Translations under genes and position numbers: made by a program
In this document: positions 1 through 7,427 of the stretch, one piece after another
Numbering within the stretch: the first letter of the stretch is position 1
Layout of the letters: every line of letters begins with the position of its first letter
Assembly (NCBI GenBank): GCA_937896495.1
Contig: CALBNQ010000221.1
Span: 1 to 23,993, forward strand
DNA length: 23,993 nucleotides
Source of the DNA: an uncultured archaeon
GTDB lineage: Archaea; Thermoproteota; Nitrososphaeria; Nitrososphaerales; Nitrosopumilaceae
Direction of reading: 5' to 3'
The notes under the pieces: generated by a model
The model's database searches: none
What the model saw: the letters and a program-made list of their open reading frames with translations, nothing else
Told to the model about the DNA's origin: nothing

Positions 1-85
1 TGGTGTTTCTTTAGCTGGTTCTTCTGTCTTTGGTGTTTCTTTAGCTGGTTCTTCTGTCTTTGGTGTTTCTTTAGCTGGTTCTTCT
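1..85 (-). repeat. 30-bp tandem repeat inside the L31e tail
   Basis: A 30-base unit occurs at 1-30 and 31-60, and a third copy is identical through about base 85 before diverging. It is in frame and encodes the decapeptide KTEEPAKETP on the minus strand. The array may continue left of the window. The near-perfect identity of the copies suggests recent expansion. Confidence 0.95.
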
Positions 86-399
86 ACTTTATCTTCAACC
101 TTTTTGGTTTCTTTTTCAGGAGTTACAACATTATCAGTGTCTTCGTTGTAAGGAGATACAAGAATGTAACCTTCATCAGTTTTACTCATTCTAACTCTGA
201 TTTTTCTTGGAGGATTTCTAACACCTTTAGACCAAATTTGTAGAGATAGTTCTTCTTCAATTTTTATTTCTTCAACTTTCATATGGTGACGAGCAAATTC
301 TTTAATCATATTGATTGCTCTAACTGCTCTATGTTGAGATTGTGAAAGTTTTACTTTGCCTAAAGGAATTGTATAAACTCGTTCTAATTCTTGAGACAA
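1..399 (-). CDS. rpl31e: Ribosomal protein L31e, partial at 3' end, with repetitive C-terminal tail
   Basis: Component of the large ribosomal subunit near the exit tunnel. The first ~85 residues match the L31e fold: an N-terminal RVYTIPLGKVK strand, a helix with AVRAINMIKEFARHH, and the basic NPPRKIRVRMSK stretch. After about residue 90 the protein becomes a low-complexity Glu/Lys/Pro/Thr tail in which the decapeptide KTEEPAKETP repeats. No stop is reached before base 1, so at least 133 residues are present; L31e is usually under 100. The start is a TTG at 399-397. It follows directly on the TAA of L39e (402-400), which lies in the same frame, so no earlier start is possible, and the GGAGG in the end of L39e (413-409) is the ribosome-binding site. 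The gene forms an operon with L39e. Family call is firm; the role of the tail is unknown. Confidence 0.93.
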   Translation of the reverse strand, partial: MSQELERVYTIPLGKVKLSQSQHRAVRAINMIKEFARHHMKVEEIKIEEELSLQIWSKGVRNPPRKIRVRMSKTDEGYILVSPYNEDTDNVVTPEKETKKVEDKVEEPAKETPKTEEPAKETPKTEEPAKETP

Positions 400-558
400 T
401 TATCCTACCTCCACATCAGTTGATCTCCAAGCCCTACGTTTTGGATTTGTTCTAACACCTCTTTTTGTTTTGAGGATAATCCAAGCTGGTACTGCAGAAG
501 TTTGTTTTGTTTTCTTTAACAAACGAATCTTTCGTGGTGAGGACTTGCGTGCAGCCAT
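400..558 (-). CDS. rpl39e: Ribosomal protein L39e
   Basis: Small, very basic large-subunit protein of 52 residues lining the nascent-chain exit tunnel, found only in archaea and eukaryotes. The translation begins MAARKSSPRKIRLLKKTKQ and contains PAWIILKT and RTNPKRRAWR, typical of L39e in both length and order. The start is ATG at 558-556 and the stop is TAA at 402-400, immediately before the TTG of L31e, so translation of the two is probably coupled. A TATA-like box at 589-582 lies about 26 bases upstream of the ATG, implying a leaderless or nearly leaderless mRNA starting at this gene. Identification rests on recognisable sequence and on the classic L39e-L31e neighbourhood. Confidence 0.95.
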   Translation of the reverse strand: MAARKSSPRKIRLLKKTKQTSAVPAWIILKTKRGVRTNPKRRAWRSTDVEVG

Positions 559-581
559 AAGTTTTCAGGCACGAAGAGCTC

Positions 582-589
582 TTTTTAAA
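582..589 (-). promoter_or_regulatory. Putative TATA box for the L39e-L31e operon
   Basis: TTTAAAAA on the minus strand is centred about 27 bases upstream of the L39e ATG (558). That is the archaeal TATA-to-TSS spacing, so transcription would begin at or next to the start codon. Inferred from position and composition only. Confidence 0.5.
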
Positions 590-595
590 TGAATC

Positions 596-1141
596 TCAGG
601 ATTTTATAGGATTTTGAATCTGTTTTATGATTCTAGCAGAGGCACCCCAAACTATTTGGTTTTGATACTCAAATGTGAACATTTCTTGAATTTTGTTATG
701 CGTAGGATCTGGATCTTTTGCCATTGTTTTTAAAAATGCCTCAAGAGGAATGTGTAAAATTTCTTCAACCTCTTCATTTGCCAAAAGAGGTGGAAGTTTA
801 TCAAGAATGGTAACAAATGGAAATATCATAAAACCAGAATTCAAAGTGATTACAGAATCCAATTGACCATTAACTTGTTCCCTGGAAATTGCCAATCCTA
901 ATTCTTCACGAGTTTCACGTAATGCAGTTTCTAGAAAATCAGAATCATTATCAAATTTACCACCAGGGAATGAAATTTCACCTGCATGTAATTTCAAATG
1001 TTTTGGTTTTTTGGTCATCAAAAGAATAGGATCATCACCGTAAATGACAACAAGTACAGATGCCAATCTAAATTTTCCATTAATTGGAATTTCAAAATTT
1101 AAGGTGTTTGTAAGTCTTGATTTTAATTCAAATAGATTCAT
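596..1141 (-). CDS. Nudix hydrolase, CoA pyrophosphatase-like
   Basis: Cytosolic hydrolase of 181 residues that would cleave a nucleoside-diphosphate-linked substrate. The Nudix box runs from the GGKFDND segment to RETREELGL (about residues 60-83) and holds the metal-binding REXXEE core. It is preceded by LHAGEISFPGG, the extension typical of the CoA/acyl-CoA pyrophosphatase subgroup (NUDT7/NudL type). As in that subgroup, the first Glu of the generic GX5EX7REUXEEXGU box is absent; here the position is Ser. An upstream LLMTKKPKHLKLH segment also fits the subgroup signature. The ATG start at 1141 lies 71 bases from the divergent MetF-like gene. CoA as substrate is inferred from the motif; other NDP-X substrates are possible. 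Confidence 0.8.
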   Translation of the reverse strand: MNLFELKSRLTNTLNFEIPINGKFRLASVLVVIYGDDPILLMTKKPKHLKLHAGEISFPGGKFDNDSDFLETALRETREELGLAISREQVNGQLDSVITLNSGFMIFPFVTILDKLPPLLANEEVEEILHIPLEAFLKTMAKDPDPTHNKIQEMFTFEYQNQIVWGASARIIKQIQNPIKS

Positions 1142-1182
1142 TTTATTTTCCTACTTTTCTACATGTGTTTTGGTATTCAAAG

Positions 1183-1190
1183 GTTTTAAC
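1183..1190 (+). promoter_or_regulatory. Weak TATA-like element upstream of the metF-like gene
   Basis: GTTTTAAC is centred about 26 bases before the ATG at 1213, the spacing expected for a leaderless archaeal transcript. The match to a TATA box is weak. The element lies in the 71-base divergent gap shared with the Nudix gene. Confidence 0.3.
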
Positions 1191-1212
1191 CAAGGATGTA
1201 AGAAATGAGAAT

Positions 1213-1950
1213 ATGACAATCAGGTATGAAGCCAATCCTCCAAAAATTTTACCAGATGTAAATACTGAAGAGTCAATTATAAAATTTGTAAATAGAATAA
1301 AAAATATTTCAAAAAAATGTGATGCAATACATTTGACTGAAAATGTATTAGGTTTTCAAAGAGTATCGCCAATTCAGATTGGGAAAATCATCAAAAAAGA
1401 AATACCAAATTTTCCAATTACAGTTAGTCTAAGAGTCAGAGATAAAACAAAAAAAGAAATCGATGAATTTGTAGAAGAATGTATCAGGGCAGGATTTTCA
1501 GGGATTTTGATTCTAATGGGAGACCCATCACAAACAGGGAAAGAAGACTCAGGACTAATTCCAAGTCAAGTAGTACAGGAATTAAGAGAGAAAAAAATAG
1601 ACTCAAAAATTGAATTATATCTTTCAATATCAAATAAACCAAATTTTTCTAAGATTGGAAAAAAATTACAAGCAAAACCTAAAGGATTCATGACACAAGT
1701 AATTCAGAATATCAAACAAGCCCAAAATCTCTCAGAAAATCTTAAAGAATTTTCAATCATTCCAATCATTCTATTCCCTTCAGAAAAAAATGAAAAATCT
1801 GCAAAATTTTTACAGTTAGATTTTTCATCATATAATCAAACATTTGAAGAATTTGTGAAAAAAATCCATGAAATTACAGGAGATGTGTTAATTACATCAC
1901 CTAATGATTTTAATGGATTAAACGAATTTTTAGAAAAATCAAATATCTAA
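1213..1950 (+). CDS. metF: Short methylenetetrahydrofolate reductase-like protein
   Basis: A TIM-barrel flavoprotein of the MetF family would reduce 5,10-methylene-tetrahydropterin to the 5-methyl form, the methyl donor for MetH. The N-terminal YEANPPK segment corresponds to the E-x-x-PP motif with the catalytic Glu. ITVSLRVRDKTKKEIDEF and SGILILMGDP match the MetF core, including the conserved GDP segment. At 245 residues it is shorter than bacterial MetF (about 290). I chose ATG 1213 because family homology begins there (MTIRYEANPPK) and a TATA-like element sits 26 bases upstream; an in-frame TTG/ATA extension to 1117 would overlap the divergent Nudix gene. The TAA at 1948-1950 overlaps the stop of the convergent MetH gene. 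Whether the cofactor is folate or a methanopterin-type pterin cannot be read from the sequence. Confidence 0.75.
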   Translation: MTIRYEANPPKILPDVNTEESIIKFVNRIKNISKKCDAIHLTENVLGFQRVSPIQIGKIIKKEIPNFPITVSLRVRDKTKKEIDEFVEECIRAGFSGILILMGDPSQTGKEDSGLIPSQVVQELREKKIDSKIELYLSISNKPNFSKIGKKLQAKPKGFMTQVIQNIKQAQNLSENLKEFSIIPIILFPSEKNEKSAKFLQLDFSSYNQTFEEFVKKIHEITGDVLITSPNDFNGLNEFLEKSNI

Positions 1951-4445
1951 AGAACAAAATATTTTGCATCTGGGTGATGAACAACAATTGCAGCTGTAGA
2001 TTGTTCAGGAATTATTTGACCAGACTCAGTTAATGTCATTCCAGATTTTTCAGGATGTAAAAGTTTCCAAACCAAATGATGTTGAGATACATCAGGACAG
2101 CTAGGAAACCCCCAACTATAACGAAGACCACCACGTTGTAGATTTAATTCAGATTTAATTTTTTGATTAGTCCATTCTGCTAATGCTTCAGCAACTTCAA
2201 CTGCTAATCCATGTAAATAATAAGCATCAGTGTATTTGTCTTCAGTGTTCCATTGTTCAATGATTTCTGCAACTTTATTTCCAACAGTTACGGATTGAAA
2301 TGCAACAACATCAGTTTTACCAAAATAATCAGTCAAACACAAATGTTCAGATTTTGTAGAACGTGGGAATTCTAATTCGACATCATCTCCAGAAATATTC
2401 TCAATTAGTAATTTTCTACCATTATTATGACATTTGAAAAATCCATAAACAATTTCAGGCTCAAATAACTTCTCTCGAATTATTCTTACTTTCCATTCAG
2501 TTAGTAATTGTTCATGTTCTTCTTCAGATTCAGAACCTGCCTTACCTCTTAATCCCCAAGATAATTTGAAAAGGGATTTTTTATCAATCATGGTCCAAAC
2601 TTCGGTCATATTGATTTGATCTAATTTTAATCGAATCGGCTCTCCAATTAATTTAGGTGTAGGAGGAATAGTAGGTTTGATATTACTTTTTGGAAGAGTG
2701 GTAGAATCTATAGGAGTACTAGATTTATCTTTCCAATTTTGTAATTTCTCTTTCCAATCAGCTAAAAGTTTTGGTTTTTCATTTGAAATTAAAGCATCCA
2801 TGGTTTTAAGACCTTCAAACATGGTATTACAGTAAAATACACCTGGCTCATAAATTCCATCTTCTTTTGCAATTCGATTAATGTAATTACTGTTAATGGC
2901 AGCTCCTCCACAAAGAAGAGGGACAGTCATGTTATTTTTTCTTGCATGTTCAACAAAAAATTTCATTTGTTTAGAAGTAGATACAAGTAATGCAGATAAT
3001 CCAACTGCATCAGGTTTTATCTCATCAATTTTTTCAAGGAATTTTTGTAATGGAACTTGCTTTCCTAAATCATGTACAGTATACCCATTATTTTGAAAAA
3101 TCGTTTTTACAAGATTTTTACCAATATCATGTACATCACCATACACAGTACCTAAAACAAGTACACCTTTGCTGGTTCCTTCCTCTTTGACTAAATATTT
3201 CTCCAATTCTCCAACGGCAGCCTTCATACATTCAGCAGACTTGAGAACAAATGGAAGAATCAATTCGCCTGAACCAAACTTATCCCCTACTTCCTTCATT
3301 GCAGGAAGTAAATCTTCATTGAGTGTTTTTATTGCGCTATCATGTGTTATGTTTTTTGATAAATTAAGAGACAAAGTACCTTCAAGATCACAAATATTTT
3401 CATTATTTCCTAATTTTTCTGCGATTGCAGAAACAACATCATTTTGAATTCCATCTTTTAACCTATTTACAATTCTAAAATGGGCTCGTTTCCCAGCAGG
3501 CCAAGAAGGATCAACATCTACTTTTTTTGCAGTGGCATTATTTTGAGGTCCTGCATTTTCAAAATAGGTAATCAAATCAGAAAGAGCATTAGGATTAACA
3601 TTAAAAATTAGATCTTCTGCAAGTTTTCTTTCTTTTTCATTAATTTCACCATATGGAATGATTTCTTTTGCATTGACAATTGCCGTGTCAAGACCAGATT
3701 TAACAGCGTGATACAAAAATACAGAATTTAAAATTTTCCTGGCATAAGGTGCTAAACCAAAACTAATGTTACTTAAGCCCAAAGTAGTAAAAGAGTTAGG
3801 AAATTTTTCTTTAACTAATCGAATTCCTTCAAGAGTATTTTTTCCTGCATCAAGAAATTCATCTTCACCAGTTGCCAAAGTAAATGTGAGAACATCAAAA
3901 ATGAATTGTTCTATTTTTAATCCATATTTTTTTCCTGTTTCATAAAGTAATTCTGCAGTATCAACTTTTTGCTGAGGTGTTTTTGCCATACCTTCTGGAC
4001 CAATACACAAAGCAACTGCAGGTAAACCATATTTTGCCATTACAGGAGCTAATTTTTCAAATCTGCTTCCATCACCTTCAAGATTAATTGAATTGATGAT
4101 AGGTCTTCCAGGAATTTGTGTTACAGATGCTTCAATCACATCAGGATCAGTAGAATCAATTACAAGAGGTGCATCAATTTCTAAACTTAATCGTTTTACC
4201 AAATTTAACATGAACTCACGTTCATCTGCACGTTCAGTTGTTGCAACACAAACATCTAAACAATGAGCACCATCCTCAACTTGAATTCTCCCTAAATCAA
4301 CTAGACCATCATAATCATCATCAATAACTAGTTTCTTTGCTTTACGAGACCCCTGAGTATTGATTCGTTCTCCAATAATCATAGGTGCAGGAATTTGTTT
4401 TAGATCAACTGCCTTTAACGCAGAACTTACTCTAGGAACTGTCAA
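1947..4445 (-). CDS. metH: Methionine synthase, pterin/cobalamin/reactivation subunit
   Basis: Large part of cobalamin-dependent methionine synthase, 832 residues, cytosolic. Domains in order: a pterin-binding TIM barrel (about 20-290, starting at GERINTQG), the B12 cap helices (about 325-425), the Rossmann B12 domain with DVHDIG at 437-442 (His439 is the cobalt ligand), a Pro/Thr-rich linker (about 575-600), and the AdoMet reactivation domain (about 605-832) with RYSWGFPSCPD at 775-785. The homocysteine/zinc domain is missing here and is encoded by the gene just upstream (4477-5436), so the two proteins must act together. The TTG start at 4445 is chosen because no upstream in-frame ATG exists and the barrel follows closely. 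The stop TAG (1949-1947) overlaps the metF stop. E. coli MetH carries all four domains in one 1227-residue chain. Confidence 0.95.
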   Translation of the reverse strand: MTVPRVSSALKAVDLKQIPAPMIIGERINTQGSRKAKKLVIDDDYDGLVDLGRIQVEDGAHCLDVCVATTERADEREFMLNLVKRLSLEIDAPLVIDSTDPDVIEASVTQIPGRPIINSINLEGDGSRFEKLAPVMAKYGLPAVALCIGPEGMAKTPQQKVDTAELLYETGKKYGLKIEQFIFDVLTFTLATGEDEFLDAGKNTLEGIRLVKEKFPNSFTTLGLSNISFGLAPYARKILNSVFLYHAVKSGLDTAIVNAKEIIPYGEINEKERKLAEDLIFNVNPNALSDLITYFENAGPQNNATAKKVDVDPSWPAGKRAHFRIVNRLKDGIQNDVVSAIAEKLGNNENICDLEGTLSLNLSKNITHDSAIKTLNEDLLPAMKEVGDKFGSGELILPFVLKSAECMKAAVGELEKYLVKEEGTSKGVLVLGTVYGDVHDIGKNLVKTIFQNNGYTVHDLGKQVPLQKFLEKIDEIKPDAVGLSALLVSTSKQMKFFVEHARKNNMTVPLLCGGAAINSNYINRIAKEDGIYEPGVFYCNTMFEGLKTMDALISNEKPKLLADWKEKLQNWKDKSSTPIDSTTLPKSNIKPTIPPTPKLIGEPIRLKLDQINMTEVWTMIDKKSLFKLSWGLRGKAGSESEEEHEQLLTEWKVRIIREKLFEPEIVYGFFKCHNNGRKLLIENISGDDVELEFPRSTKSEHLCLTDYFGKTDVVAFQSVTVGNKVAEIIEQWNTEDKYTDAYYLHGLAVEVAEALAEWTNQKIKSELNLQRGGLRYSWGFPSCPDVSQHHLVWKLLHPEKSGMTLTESGQIIPEQSTAAIVVHHPDAKYFVL

Positions 4446-4476
4446 TATGTAAAATCACATCTATTTTTGTAAATAC

Positions 4477-5436
4477 TTAACCATTGACAGAATTGGCTTT
4501 TTCGTTAATTACTTTTCTCAACGCTTTGATGTGTTCCGGATTTGTCCCACAACAACCACCAATTATTCGAACTTTTTTGTATTCATTAAGAAAATCACCC
4601 AATGCATCACCCATCTTTTCAGGTGTCATTTTGTAAACTGCTTGACCACCATCATTTTCAGGCATCCCAGCATTTGGAACTACTAACACATTATGTTCAT
4701 TTTGTTCATTTAACCATCGGACACTAGGAGTCATTTCAATTGGACCAGTTGAACAATTCAATCCAAATACATCAATCCCCATATCTGAAACAGTCGTATA
4801 TGCTGCTTGAATATTTGTTCCAAGTAACATTTTTCCATATTGATCCAAAGTGGTATTTGCAATAATTGGAATTTTTTTGCCAGTTTTTTTTATCGCATTA
4901 TGACATGCCTCAATAACTAATTTCACTTCCAAAATATCTTGACTTGTTTCAATCAATAATGCATCAACACCTCCAAGAATCAAACCTTCAGCTTGTAATT
5001 CAAATGCCTCTCGTATTTCATCAAGAGGTTTTTGGCCCAAATCAGGATCATTTGAACTTGGCAAATATCCAGTTGGACCCATAGAACCAATTACAAACTT
5101 TGTATCAGAATATTCTTTACAAACTTCAGATGCAAGTGTTGCAATTTTTTTATTAAATTCAATTGTTTGATCACCAAACCCATATTCATCAAGTTTGATT
5201 TTATTTGAACCAAAAGAATTTGTTTCAATACAATCAGAACCAGCATCTAAATAATTTCTATGAATCTGTTTTATCCATTCAGGATGAGTTAAGACTAAAC
5301 CATCATTAAATCCATCTTGATTGTTTGGAAAGTCTTCAGGTTTTGGATCATGTCTTTGAATTTCAGTTCCCATTGCACCATCAAACAATAATACTCGATT
5401 TTTCATTGCATCAAGAAATAATTCTTTTTCTGTCAA
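4477..5436 (-). CDS. metH: Methionine synthase homocysteine-binding (zinc) subunit
   Basis: Homocysteine S-methyltransferase barrel of 319 residues, equivalent to the N-terminal domain of MetH. It opens with LLFDGAMGTEIQR and has the three zinc-ligand cysteines of the family: Cys228 in GLNCSTGP, and Cys295-Cys296 in GGCCGTNPEHIK. It would bind and activate homocysteine and receive the methyl group from the cobalamin subunit encoded 31 bases downstream in the same operon. Alone it resembles betaine- or S-methylmethionine-dependent methyltransferases (MmuM type), but the immediate partner makes a split MetH the better reading. The start is TTG at 5436 in the context ATATTGACAG, identical to that at the start of the partner gene. 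A palindrome at 5458-5472 lies in its promoter region. Confidence 0.92.
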   Translation of the reverse strand: MTEKELFLDAMKNRVLLFDGAMGTEIQRHDPKPEDFPNNQDGFNDGLVLTHPEWIKQIHRNYLDAGSDCIETNSFGSNKIKLDEYGFGDQTIEFNKKIATLASEVCKEYSDTKFVIGSMGPTGYLPSSNDPDLGQKPLDEIREAFELQAEGLILGGVDALLIETSQDILEVKLVIEACHNAIKKTGKKIPIIANTTLDQYGKMLLGTNIQAAYTTVSDMGIDVFGLNCSTGPIEMTPSVRWLNEQNEHNVLVVPNAGMPENDGGQAVYKMTPEKMGDALGDFLNEYKKVRIIGGCCGTNPEHIKALRKVINEKANSVNG

Positions 5437-5457
5437 TATAGTTAGAAAATATTGTAG

Positions 5458-5472
5458 AAGAGTTTAACTCTT
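5458..5472. promoter_or_regulatory. 15-bp palindrome at the metH promoter
   Basis: AAGAGTT and AACTCTT form perfect inverted arms around a single central T. The A+T centre lies about 30 bases upstream of the TTG of the metH zinc subunit, where its TATA box would be expected. The site could be an operator overlapping the promoter. It is too far (about 75 bases) from the divergent MFS start to be that gene's core promoter. Confidence 0.45.
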
Positions 5473-5545
5473 TTCAGAAAAATTATAGTGGAATATGATT
5501 AAGACGTATGTTGAAATTAGGTAAAAAATAATTTTTTGTACATTT

Positions 5546-6646
5546 ATGCAGAAATTACAAGTAAACAATCTAGTTCGTAGTGCAACATTTTTTCAACATG
5601 CAGGGATTTCAATCGTATTTGTATTCATGCCAATTATTGCTAAAGGAGTTACAGAGTCCATATTTGAAATTGGTCTAATTATTGCATCATTTAGTTTTGC
5701 TCAGATTTTATCTGAAATTTACTTTGGAAGACATTCAGATAAAAAAGGAACTAGGCTCAAATTCATTCGAATTGGGTTTATTGGATGTGCAGTTGCATTT
5801 GGAATGCATTATTTTGCAGATGATATCACATTATTATTTCTTGTAAGAATTGCAGCAGGAATTGCAAGTGGAATTATGATTCCAGCAATGATTGCATATG
5901 CATATGAAGCAAATTCAGATAAAAAAAGAGCAGCTACAGTAATATCTTTTCATGCATTAGGATGGCTTGCAGGAATTGGTGCTGCAGGTTTTGCAAATGA
6001 TTTACAATTAATTTTCTTGATAAGTGCAGCTGTATTTATCATAGGATTGTTATTTACAATAAAACTTCCAAATCCAGTACAAGGAAAAGAGCTAAAACCA
6101 GGAACTACAAAAACAGTTATTTTAAAAAATAAATTTTTGTTTTTATCATTATTACTAAGACATATTGGAGCTGCTGCAGTTTGGACTATTCTTCCAATAA
6201 TGATTATGGAAAAATTGGGTGGAGAGTTATATCACATATCAATAGTGTATGTGGCAAATACGTTGACTGCATTTATCTTGATGAATGTAATGGCAAGTAA
6301 AATTCATCTTTCTAATGTGACTAAATTCAAAATAGGTATTGGGGCTACAACATTTGTTTTTGTTGGGTTATCAGTTGTAACTGAATGGTGGATGGCAATG
6401 CCATTTATGTCACTTGTTGGTGCAACATGGGCATTTTTGTTTATTGGAGGAAACTTTCATCTAATGGAGAATAATCCTCGTTCTACATCAACTGGGATAT
6501 TTAGTTCTACATTATCAATAGCCACAGTGATAGGTCCGATAACTGCAGGAACTATTGCGTTTTTGTTTGATTATGTTGGAGTGATGTATTTTGCAATTGC
6601 AATAATTGTTTGTGCATTTGTAGTATCACTAAAAATCAAAAAATAA
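5546..6646 (+). CDS. MFS transporter, substrate unknown
   Basis: Integral membrane protein of 366 residues with about 11-12 hydrophobic segments over its whole length. After the second segment comes FGRHSDKKGTRLK, a variant of the MFS motif A (GxxxDRxGRR) in the loop between helices 2 and 3. A long hydrophilic loop (about residues 178-195) divides the two halves as in most MFS proteins. The start ATG 5546 follows an A+T-rich stretch and no better upstream start was seen. It is transcribed away from metH, and a T7 run directly after the stop could end its transcript. The family resembles multidrug/sugar-type MFS carriers; nothing in the sequence fixes the substrate, and a link to methionine or cobalamin metabolism would only be guilt by association. 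Confidence 0.85.
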   Translation: MQKLQVNNLVRSATFFQHAGISIVFVFMPIIAKGVTESIFEIGLIIASFSFAQILSEIYFGRHSDKKGTRLKFIRIGFIGCAVAFGMHYFADDITLLFLVRIAAGIASGIMIPAMIAYAYEANSDKKRAATVISFHALGWLAGIGAAGFANDLQLIFLISAAVFIIGLLFTIKLPNPVQGKELKPGTTKTVILKNKFLFLSLLLRHIGAAAVWTILPIMIMEKLGGELYHISIVYVANTLTAFILMNVMASKIHLSNVTKFKIGIGATTFVFVGLSVVTEWWMAMPFMSLVGATWAFLFIGGNFHLMENNPRSTSTGIFSSTLSIATVIGPITAGTIAFLFDYVGVMYFAIAIIVCAFVVSLKIKK

Positions 6647-6653
6647 TTTTTTT
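6647..6653 (+). terminator. Oligo-T terminator after the MFS gene
   Basis: A run of seven T begins immediately after the TAA of the MFS gene and lies in the 13-base gap to the convergent permease gene. Archaeal RNA polymerase commonly terminates at such U tracts without a hairpin. Confidence 0.45.
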
Positions 6654-6659
6654 AAAATA

Positions 6660-7427
6660 TTATCTTAAACCCCAACGAGACATTACTTTGTTTTCCAATT
6701 TTTGGAAAACTACACCATCAACTGCAAGACCAATTCCCATGATAATTAGCATCATGGCAATAACTTGAGATACGTCATTTAAAGAACGTCCAGCATTAAG
6801 CAAAAAGCCTAATCCTAAAAAGGAGAAGAGAATTTCAGCACCAATTACACCTCTCCAGGCAAATGCCCAGCCTTGTTTAAAACCTGAAATCATGTATGGG
6901 AATGCTGCAGGAATTAAAACTGCTGTGATTAATTGAGTTCCTTTTGCACCCATATTTCTTGCAGCCTCAATGAAATGGGGATCAATGTTTTTCACACCAG
7001 TATAGGTGTTAATAGTAACTGCAAAAATTGCACCAATTGCAGTAACAAAAATAATCCCGCCATCAGTTAATCCAAACCAAAGAATTGCAAGTGGAACCCA
7101 TGCAATAGAAGGAATTGATTGTAATCCCAAAACCAATGAACCCACTGTTTGATTAATCATTTCAATTCTTGCCATAAAAATTCCTAAGACAACTCCACCA
7201 GCAATAGCTATAGCCAATCCGATAGATAATCTCCACAAACTAGTTGCAATACCATAAAATAGACTTCCATCTGCTGCACCATACACTAAATCTTCAGCAA
7301 CTTCAAATGGTGAAGGGAAAATATTTTCAGGCCACATTCCAGACATTGCAGTGATTTGCCAAATTACAACAATTCCAATGTAAAATGCAATTCTAAAGGG
7401 AGTAAAATTTTTTACCATTACAATCAC
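6660..7427 (-). CDS. ABC transporter permease, NitT/TauT (SsuC/TauC) family
   Basis: Membrane component of an importer, about 255 residues with six predicted hydrophobic segments. The cytoplasmic coupling loop EAARNMGAKGTQLITAVLIP fits the EAA motif of binding-protein-dependent permeases, in the form seen in SsuC/TauC/NrtB. It would form a dimer and contact the ATPase encoded just upstream. The start is a GTG at 7427 overlapping the ATPase stop as GTGA; an ATG three codons further in (7418) is the alternative and changes little. It is the last gene of the three-gene operon and ends 14 bases from the convergent MFS gene. Confidence 0.88.
   Translation of the reverse strand: MIVMVKNFTPFRIAFYIGIVVIWQITAMSGMWPENIFPSPFEVAEDLVYGAADGSLFYGIATSLWRLSIGLAIAIAGGVVLGIFMARIEMINQTVGSLVLGLQSIPSIAWVPLAILWFGLTDGGIIFVTAIGAIFAVTINTYTGVKNIDPHFIEAARNMGAKGTQLITAVLIPAAFPYMISGFKQGWAFAWRGVIGAEILFSFLGLGFLLNAGRSLNDVSQVIAMMLIIMGIGLAVDGVVFQKLENKVMSRWGLR

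Noticed and set aside
1..90. Short direct repeats that could suggest a CRISPR-like array
   Set aside because: The 30-base units abut with no spacers and are in frame in the L31e gene; they are coding tandem repeats.
1117..1212. N-terminal extension of the metF-like gene
   Set aside because: It would overlap the divergent Nudix gene and the extension has no MetF similarity.
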